From assembly GCA_905147135.1 (NCBI GenBank), contig LR990060.1, forward strand, positions 14,028,001 through 14,092,000: DNA of 64,000 nt. The letters run 5' to 3'. The position numbers and the translations under genes were made by a program. Positions 56,418 to 64,000 of the stretch are shown piece by piece (positions within the stretch are counted from its first letter, which is position 1; each line of letters starts with the position of its first letter). The stretch is from Blastobasis lacticolella (Eukaryota; Arthropoda; Insecta; Lepidoptera; Blastobasidae). Below the pieces are notes generated by a model. The model did no database searches and was not told the DNA's origin. It saw only the letters and a program-made list of their open reading frames with translations.

Positions 56418-57706
56418 GTAGGGGAGACAGGGGCTTGTATTAACGGGGGTATGTATTAACAGGCCGATTGCCGCCAATCTATACATAAACGACTGAGGTA
56501 GATACAGTTATAGGCGTCAGTGAATGACCACAGACATGTTGCGACCTATCAGTCGCCAATGGCATGCCGCAGAGCAAGGTTATGTATGAGGCGTGAATTT
56601 TGTCACGTAAAAGAACATTATTTAACTCGTTGTTTTTTGATTTGTTGCTTAATTATTTACGTAAACGGGACTGAAATTATTTTAAATGGTAGTAAATATC
56701 ATCTCGTATAGTATTTTGTTTCCATTTAACCACATTATAAATGTACTTTTCTTTGATTTATATTTTTGTGATACATCTGCCTCTGGGGCAAGTGTTAACA
56801 AATCGTATGGGGCAAGTATTAACATGTTAATATTTACCCCCGTGTATTTTATGCAACATGACCGAGCGGTTAGGGTATCCGACTCGTAAGCGAGAGGTAC
56901 TAGGTTCGAATCCTATGCGGCCATGAGTTTTGTCCATTAGTTGAAACCTAACCAATGCTCTTACGGTGAGGGAAAACATCGTGACGAAACTTGCACATTC
57001 AGGCGACTGAATGTGTAACCATGATCCATTCAGGTCAGGCTCCTCTGGTAGCACGGTCATGGAGGTCCGATGGCAGTCGCTCCACTATAGTCAAGGCGGA
57101 CCCCGGGCCCTCGAAAGAGCACAACTGGGACATTAACGCTAAAAAGTTTTTTTATGCAACAAATACTCTTTTGAAAAATATTATAATAATCATTTTGGCG
57201 TTAATATCCCGGCCCGGGGTTTGCCTTGACCATGATCCAAGATTTGGCGGAGCGACTGCTATCTGACTCCGTGACCCTGGTACCAGGGCAACCTGACCAG
57301 ATTGGATCTTTTGTACTATTTGCCACAAATAGTACAAAAAATGAATTTAATATTACAAGTTGATAACTTTCTGATAGTATAAACGTTAAATATGATATAC
57401 TCTCTTTTATTTTCTACTCATATTTATGAAATATTATCATAATCATATCAAGGTACTATTGTTAATACTTACCCCAAGGTAGTTAAAATTTACCCCCAAA
57501 CTGGGGCAAATATTAACAAGTATCTTTTTTTATAAAACGTATGTTTGCGGCTAAAATACAAGGCATTAGTTGGGGTTTTTAATTAAAAATCATAGAGAGG
57601 TAGTTGACGCTTCAAAGGGTTTAAAAATTATATCCCTAGCTAGTATAAATTCCGTTCAATTGATGAAATAGTAAAATCTGTTAGTACATGCCCCTGTCTC
57701 CCCTAC
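56418..57706. mobile_element. DNA transposon with TA flanks and nested SINEs
   Basis: Ends are inverted: left GTAGGGGAGACAGGGGCTTG, right end reverse complement GTAGGGGAGACAGGGGCATG. TA directly flanks both (56416-56417 and 57707-57708), as with Tc1/mariner/pogo-type elements. Motifs like ggggcaagt.ttaaca recur inside. S2 SINEs lie within at 56853-57140 (+) and 57188-57310 (-). No transposase frame remains. Confidence 0.75.
56853..57140 (+). mobile_element. SINE S2 with the clearest tRNA-like head
   Basis: gaccgagcggttagggtatc (box A region) and aggttcgaatcctatgcggc (box B) show derivation from a tRNA. Inserted inside the TA-flanked transposon. Confidence 0.7.
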
Positions 57707-57783
57707 TAGCTTTTACCCGCGACTTCGTCCACGTGGATATAGTTTCTATGACTGTTTAACTGTTGTTTTCTTTTTATTACTTT

Positions 57784-57965
57784 TCTAGCCAGGCATTTGA
57801 CCGCCACCTCACCTGTTGGTAAGTGACGATGCGGCCGATGATGGAGCATGCCTGTCTAGGAACAGCCTATTCACTCTAGCCTTGAAGGCATCCAGATTAT
57901 ATTGATCAGGGAACACACTCGCAGGCAACGCGGTCCATACCTTAGCCGTACGCATTATAAAAGTT
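57784..57965 (-). mobile_element. Non-LTR 3'-end fragment N3, reversed
   Basis: tagccaggcatttgaccgcc ... cttagccgtacgcattataa. Confidence 0.6.
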
Positions 57966-58364
57966 GCCCGCGTAAGTGTAGTAAAGTGTTGCCCGCGTTA
58001 CCATTTTAAATGACCTCGGTATTGTATGAAAGCCAGTAGATACTAAGATGCCAGTAGATGCTAGGAGATCAAGCTGTATCTTTGGTTCTACCTACCCGAA
58101 TTAGATGAAACATTGCTTAGATTGTACCCTGGACTGCAAGCCACCAACCTATCATAAGAAAATCAATATCTTTTCAGTAGGTTTTGCGTGATGGGCAAAC
58201 AGAAATACCGTAAGACAAAAATTCCAAAAATATTATGTGGTCATAGTTACGTCTCAGAATCCTATCCCGACTATTTTTCCTGAAGTATTTTCAAACTAAA
58301 GACACCGCTTTTTTACAGTTTTATATAATAAAGATAGATATTACAGATACCGCAGCTAAACAAA

Positions 58365-58620
58365 ACTCTTATAAATAGTGTTTTGTTTCTGCCGGTGAGT
58401 AAGGTTTCCAGTGCTCCATGCGGTGGTGATTTGGGGAACCGTGGCTTTGGCATTAGAGGGGCATTTGTCTTTTTGCTGCCAGAGCAACGTGTTATAGAGG
58501 TGGGCAACGCATGGGCGATACTCTTGGTGTTGCTAATGTCTATAGCCAGTGGTGACCACTTTTCAGCAGGTGGCCCGCTTGCCTGTTTGCCTACTGTATG
58601 ACATAAAAAAACAAAAACAA
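58365..58620 (+). mobile_element. Non-LTR 3'-end fragment N1
   Basis: ttctgccggtgagtaaggtt ... ctgtatgacataaaaaaac. Confidence 0.62.
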
Positions 58621-59560
58621 AAACATATTTTATATAGGTACTTTCCTGTTTTCCTACAGAGTACATTCGATAATTCGACTCGTGGCTATGATATACATAA
58701 CTGCTTCGAAATATCAGGCTACTCATAAACTGAGATACGTTCATGAAATCCTATAGTTTTGGAAAACATCCCAATTATTGTTGAGCAAAGCAACAAAATT
58801 CCCAACAGTTCTAAAGCCAATGACCTTAGAATCGAATTTATTTTTGTGCGACAATCTTCAGTAGCGTTAGATGTTGTGTTTATTTTGTACGTAATTGCCT
58901 ACTATTACGATTACAAAACGATAAATACCAGTATATCGGTAGACTTTGAACGAAACGCGCGTTCGCTGTTCGTTTAAAAAAATGATTTACAAAAATAAAT
59001 TTGCGGTAGTAAATACCAGAAGTGATACCAAAACGTGATTTCTGAGTGAACTATTAGTGATTTCGTCTGCATTTCTAAGTTTGTCAGTGAAATTCTGGCT
59101 TCCGCAAACCAGCTATTATATCGCTTGAAGAATTCCTGGTACGGTTAGACTGCAATATTTTCACAGCTACTGTTTTGCTTGATTCTTTGAAAGTTATTGT
59201 GTTTCCTTATACAATTGATTTTGAGCGTTAACGTCTAAGATATTAGGTTGATTATCCTTAATGAATGTGGAAGCTAAATCGTACACTACACTGTCGCATG
59301 TTTAGTAATACGACCAAATGAAATGTACATACTTGACAATTGTTTGGTATTATCTCTTTCGACTCTTACACTTGGCCGGTTTATTCCATTATAATGTTTT
59401 ATGTAAACCATGTGTTGTTTGTTTTATATAAATAGACGCAAAACGTGTTTTAGAAACGTGAATTACTGCTACTTTATTGCGAATTGTTAACAGGATTTTG
59501 TACGAAAAGTAATAATATTTAATTAATAACAATTTTAATGCATACCTACTTAAGAATATT
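58621..59560. other. No gene recognised
   Basis: AT-rich. A short piece at 58685-58715 (actgcttcgaaatatcaggc) is shared with the MITE near 63538. Confidence 0.3.
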
Positions 59561-59563
59561 AGA

Positions 59564-60650
59564 TTGTATAGGTATAAAGGTTATCATTTAAGTGACCTAT
59601 TATTACATAGGTATAATCATAACAATAATATAACCGAGTCCACTGAAAAGGAAATAATAGACATCTGGCGAAGGAAGGAATTCCACGGTAGATATGACCT
59701 CGAACAGACGTATGTTGACTATAAAGTATCTAACAAATGGTTAAAGTTAGGATATTTTTTTCCCCGAAACTGGTTTTATGGTCGCTATTAAACACCAAGA
59801 ACTACAAAAAATACATTATAAAAGACCCTTATACACAGAATGATAAATGTAGAAAGTGCAACAGACAACCGGAAACTATACAGCATATAAATAAATAAAT
59901 AAATAATCGTGGACAAATTCACACAGCGCCATCTAGCCCCAAAGTAAGCAAAGCTTGTGTTATGGGTGCTAGATAACTGATTAACTAATTTTATACATTT
60001 TTAAATACATACTTATTTAAAAAAGACATAGAACACCCAGACCCGTAACATAAATTAAAATTAATCATTTCAATTTCTGCCCGGCCGGGAATCAAACCCG
60101 GGACCTCTTGCGTGGATGTTGACCACTGAATCACTCAGGACGTCAAATATAACTAGCGCATGCTCCCGCCTTGCTCAAACAGATTATACTCATCGTCATA
60201 ACCAAATAGTTAACATCATACACCAGAAACTCGCCATAAAACACAAACTGATACCTCCAACATCCTTACCATACTATCAATATATCCCAAAACCAAACGC
60301 GATAAATGAAATGAAACCTGTACTTGAGAGCGCTACTCACAATATGTACTTTGATAGAGCTATATTGACAGACAAAACTATACATTTTAACAGACCTGAC
60401 TAAACATTAATAGACAAACAGGAAAAACATGGATTTATTATAGATATTGCTGTACCGAATACGCATAATTTACAAAAAAAACTACTGCCGATAAAATTTA
60501 TAAATACGCTGATCTAAAAGAAGAAATAATGAGAATTTGGAAGATTGAAAAAGTGGATATTGTGCCTCTCGTGCTCTCCAGTACGGGAGTCATACCAAAA
60601 TATTTAAAACACTATCTAAAGACAATAGATTTACCATAAAACACGTTTAT
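59564..60650 (+). mobile_element. Non-LTR polymerase C-terminal remnant split by a SINE
   Basis: Left part (59564-59885) has STEKEIIDIWRRKEFHGRYD and ends near a CxxC-like motif (KCRKCNRQPETIQHI-type sequence). Right part (60146-60650) continues with DYTHRHNQIVNIIHQKLAIK, FDRAILTDKTIHFNRPD and DIAVPNTHNLQ, a conserved C-terminal region of some lepidopteran non-LTR elements. Stops and frameshifts are present. The SINE at 59888-60145 interrupts the frame. Confidence 0.65.
59888..60145 (-). mobile_element. SINE S1 nested in a non-LTR remnant
   Basis: (AATA)n tail, the S1 body and box-B complement. ATATAA occurs at both edges as a possible target duplication (about 59884-59890 and 60148-60154). 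Confidence 0.78.
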
Positions 60651-60796
60651 AAATATGCAGAAAGCTGCAATTTTAAATACTTGTCGTATTGTGCGTAAAT
60701 CCATTTAGGAAGATACGACTCGCAACCAGTTTGAAAGTGTAGCTCACTTGGAGTAATCCCGTGGGCGTCACTCATATCACCGGTCACATTAAGTGA

Positions 60797-61156
60797 CTGA
60801 GATAAAATAAAATAAACAAACAAATAATAAATGCTTGGACAATTCACACAGCGCAACTAGCCCCAAAGTAAGCAAAGCTTGGGTTTTTTTTTTATATTAT
60901 GACAAGACAGGCATTTGACCGCCATCTCACCTGTTGGTAAGTGACGTTGTTATGGGTGTTAGACAACTGATAAACTATTTATATATTTAAAAAAATACTT
61001 ACTTATTATATGTACATATAACATCCAGACCCTTAACAGAAATTTAAATTTCTTTCATCATTTCAATTTCTGCCCGGCCGGGAATAGAACCTGCTGATCA
61101 GCCAAGCAGAGGCTGATCGGCAGATGTTAACTACTGAAACACTCAGGTCGTCAGGT
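60797..61156 (-). mobile_element. SINE S1 interrupted by an N3 fragment
   Basis: S1 sequence runs to ...gcaaagcttggg, is broken by about 65 bases of T-run plus caggcatttgaccgccatct (60884-60950, reversed N3 end), and resumes at gttatgggtgttagacaact. Confidence 0.65.
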
Positions 61157-61304
61157 ATCTACGGCCCGAAGTGATTTCTAGTTACTTTCTATGAGCTTTC
61201 TAGCTTTTGCTGGCGACTTACATAGTATTCCCGCGGAAAGGTATATCTCTATATATGTCTCTATGAATACTGATAAAATATTCTGTAACAGGACTTCATA
61301 ACAA

Positions 61305-61618
61305 GGATAATAATAACCATCTTCGTTTCAATATCTCGGTTGTGCACTCGCGCGAGGGCCCAGGGACCGTCTTGTCTATTACCCAGAATTTGCCAAGCAA
61401 TTACCATAGACCGAATGCCATCTGACCACATGTTCTGTCATACAAATGTTCAAGTTTCCTAACGAAATGTTCCCTCACCGTTACAGCACCGTCATAGTGT
61501 TTGACCAATGTGCATAACTCAGAAAAGTCATTGGTATATGGCGGTACTGGGGATCGAACCCGGTACCTCTCGCTTACGATTCCGACCCGCAACCATTAAA
61601 CTAACAACGCTCAAAGCG
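61305..61618 (-). mobile_element. SINE S2, reversed
   Basis: Ends ggggatcgaacccggtacct, the complement of box B, followed by the head to 61618. Confidence 0.58.
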
Positions 61619-61994
61619 CTGTGGATCTGATGCGCATGCGCGCACGTGTACAAGTACTAAAGTCGCACAAACTTATCTGAACCGGTGACGACGTCGCTGC
61701 TTTTGCCAACGAAATGACATTTCAAAAATGGCGATAGTTAGTTCCAGTTTCGGCCACCGGGTCAGATAGTGACAATGTAGGTCTAATATCTAAGTGCCCG
61801 GTTCCAAGCCGGCGACATATGCTGTGCTAACGAGACTCGATTATCATACCAATTTACATATATAATTACAGTAGATAAATAAACAATTTGTTGCTCATAC
61901 AACACCGATAAACATATGGCAGTATACATGACACAAAGGTCCCGCATGTCCACTGGAGCCTAATTCTCGTAACATCTCGAATTCGATATTTTTT

Positions 61995-62165
61995 CTAATC
62001 ACATATCCAATTTGGTCAGGTTCCCCTGGTAGCAGGGTCACGGAGGTCAAATGGTAGTTGCTCCACTGTAATTACCTGACCTGCCAAATCCTGGATCATG
62101 TTCAAGGCGGACCCCGGGCCCTCGTCCTCGAGAGCACAACCGGGACATTAACGCTAAGATGATTA
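61995..62165 (+). repeat. S2 body fragment
   Basis: ccaatttggtcaggttcccc ... gcacaaccgggacattaacg; the head is missing. Confidence 0.55.
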
Positions 62166-62785
62166 TTTATTTTATTATCTCTTTTGATAATGACATAGAA
62201 ATTGCAGTAAAAAAATATTGTCTCAGCTATCTTATGAAACTGATCTAACATAGATCATTTTAGTGATGTTTCAATACAGATTTTTAGCTAGAGAAAAATT
62301 TGAGATGACAGCGTCAGAATGATCCCCCTGATCGACTGTACTACATTTTGCCATAGTCCTTAAGTAGGTAGCCATCGCAATGAGGATCAATCATAGGAAT
62401 GAAACCTAGTGTAAGAATGTTTGAAGTCCATTTTGAAATGCCAAAGTTCTATGGGATTGAAAGTAAATGGAAGGAATCGTTTTTTCACTTGGTGAAATTC
62501 AAATAAATCAAATTTTTGTCACTTGGAAGTAAGTGCAATAAACATGTTTACTTCACTTGACTATGTAAGTATTTTTTTTTACTTTATTCAGAACACCAAC
62601 AACAAGTTACAAGTTGACCATTAATAGGTAAGACATAGTATAATCAATAGTAATAATCAAAATTACCATTGACACATTGATTGATTTTAATCTGCCATCT
62701 TAAATCTATCTAGCATGTAAAATATGGACTACTATGTCTGAAAAGAATAATGTTTTTTTTAAATCATCCAAAATCGTTCGAACCC
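62166..62785. other. No gene recognised
   Basis: AT-rich DNA without recognisable repeat or frame. Confidence 0.35.
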
Positions 62786-62787
62786 CA

Positions 62788-63030
62788 ATAAAATAAATAA
62801 ATAAATAAAATATTCGTGGACAAATTCACACAGCGCCATCTAGCCCCCAACTAAGCAAAGCTTGTACTATAGGTGCTAGATAACTGATATACTACTTAAA
62901 TACTTTTTAAATACATAGTTATTATACATAGAATACCCAGACCCGTAACAGAAATTAAAATTCATCATTTCAATTTCTGCCTGGCCGGGAATTGAAACCG
63001 GGACCTCTTGCGTGGCAGACCGGCATATAG
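62788..63030 (-). mobile_element. SINE S1, reversed
   Basis: (AAAT)n tail, then acaaattcacacagcgccat and the complement of a mutated box B (gggaattgaaaccg). Confidence 0.75.
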
Positions 63031-63204
63031 ATCAACAGATTTCATATAGCAGAACATACCTACTTTCCCAGTAATCTATTTGCTAAAATAATCACGAGTA
63101 TTTTCCTCAACAGCTCGTTATCAGTTATTACTTTATGATCTGCATCAAGCCCCTGTTAATGTTAGGATTATAATTCCAATGTGGTTTCTAAACTAGATTT
63201 TGAT

Positions 63205-63612
63205 ACACATTTTAAGGGTATGTTCCGGGTTTCCTACCGCGTAGAGCTCGTCTAGTCTGAAATGACGCGCCCCACTACTTAGTTAGTTTATTTCGATGTG
63301 TGAGTGCAAATATTAATAACGACACTTCATCTGTGTGGGAGCGTCGACTGCTCCAATCAAACCACGCGAGCTCCTACGTTGGTGTCTCACCGGCTACTGA
63401 ATGACCAATTACAACGGCATTTGTATATGTATTGCGTCCATATTTTAAACTTGCTTGTGTGCGTTAATGCGATAGTGGGGCGCGTCATTTTAGATTAGAC
63501 GAGCTCTACCTGTGTCGTCCCGTGACCATGATGCATGCAACTGCTTCGAAATATCGGGCTACTCGTCAACAAAGGTACGCGGTAGGAAACCCGGAACATA
63601 CCCTTAAAATGT
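63205..63612. mobile_element. MITE with CACATTTTAAGGGTATGTTC inverted ends
   Basis: Left end cacattttaagggtatgttc plus cgggtttcctaccgcgta. The right end is its reverse complement at about 63573-63612. The middle holds a 64-codon chance frame. Related pieces lie at 8380-8620. Confidence 0.7.
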
Positions 63613-63689
63613 GTGATAATAACCGCGAAAGTTTAAAACATTGTTAGATTTTAATTAGTTATCTTTAACACAAGAGCCTCTTGTATTGT

Positions 63690-63880
63690 ACAGTGAGTTT
63701 CAACACGAATCGATAGTTTAGGGAAAAGATCGCGACGAAGGTTTCCGGCGACTGAATGTGTAACCATGATCCAATTTGGTCAAGTTTCACTGATAAGAGG
63801 ATAACGGAGGTCTACTGTAATTAACTGATAATTCTAATCCTGATAAAACCAAATCCTAGATCATGGTCACAACGAGGATA
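63690..63880 (+). repeat. S2 fragment
   Basis: gcgactgaatgtgtaaccat ... aaatcctagatcatggtcac; decayed. Confidence 0.5.
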
Positions 63881-64000
63881 TCGACCCCAAGTGATTTGTT
63901 AAAAAGAAAAGCCGCAACTTACCATGTAAAAGGAAAAAAATTCAGGAAGTTAGTGGTTGTTGCTGACATATGGTATAAAAATCCGCTAAACGAGTCAGGA

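Noticed and set aside
63304..63498. 64-codon frame
   Set aside because: It is inside a MITE and has no recognisable domain.

Overview
This is eukaryotic, insect DNA, and almost certainly from a butterfly or moth. It has short exons with GT/AG introns, AT-rich intergenic DNA, dense tRNA-derived SINEs and non-LTR/RTE retroelement remnants, and a cluster of juvenile hormone epoxide hydrolase (JHEH) genes. No CRISPR array, operon or bacterial gene is present. The ORFs of 60-110 codons scattered through the window are mostly retroelement fragments or chance frames.

Layout. (1) Positions 14-5179 (+): JHEH-A, whose first two exons lie off the left edge. (2) 5300-9700: repeats, including a miniature LTR element (5982-6852). 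(3) 9704-13727 (+): JHEH-B, a divergent paralogue with different intron positions and no visible N-terminal exons. (4) 13730-23390: repeats and unassigned DNA. (5) 23399-30213 (+): JHEH-C, a complete gene of 455-456 codons whose exons 3-7 and introns closely match JHEH-A, so a recent segmental duplication. (6) 32975-34826 (-): a three-exon bHLH gene of the TAL1/SCL type. (7) 35552-38101 (-): a broken ankyrin (IkB-like) gene and a broken protein tyrosine phosphatase (PTP) gene of the kind carried by bracoviruses of parasitoid wasps, probably wasp-virus DNA inserted into the caterpillar lineage. (8) 39858-45500: MITEs and SINEs. (9) 45545-52338 (-): JHEH-D, complete and in the opposite orientation. 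(10) 53435-64000: a decayed RTE element, a TA-flanked DNA transposon, a CACATTTTAAGGG-type MITE and many SINEs.

How the genes relate. JHEH enzymes sit in the endoplasmic reticulum membrane and open the epoxide of juvenile hormone. The cluster offers four paralogues that differ around the catalytic nucleophile (GGDWG, GGDDG, GGDFG) and in one exon of the cap region. The most striking feature is in JHEH-A and JHEH-C. Each has two intact versions of exon 5 (205 and 202 bases, each 1 modulo 3), so using exactly one keeps the frame while using both or neither breaks it. This is the arithmetic expected of mutually exclusive exons. A third, inverted and dead exon-5 copy lies between them in both genes.

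Limits: everything was read by eye. Exon boundaries rest on frame, splice consensus and comparison among the copies in this window. Repeat boundaries are approximate unless terminal repeats are stated.
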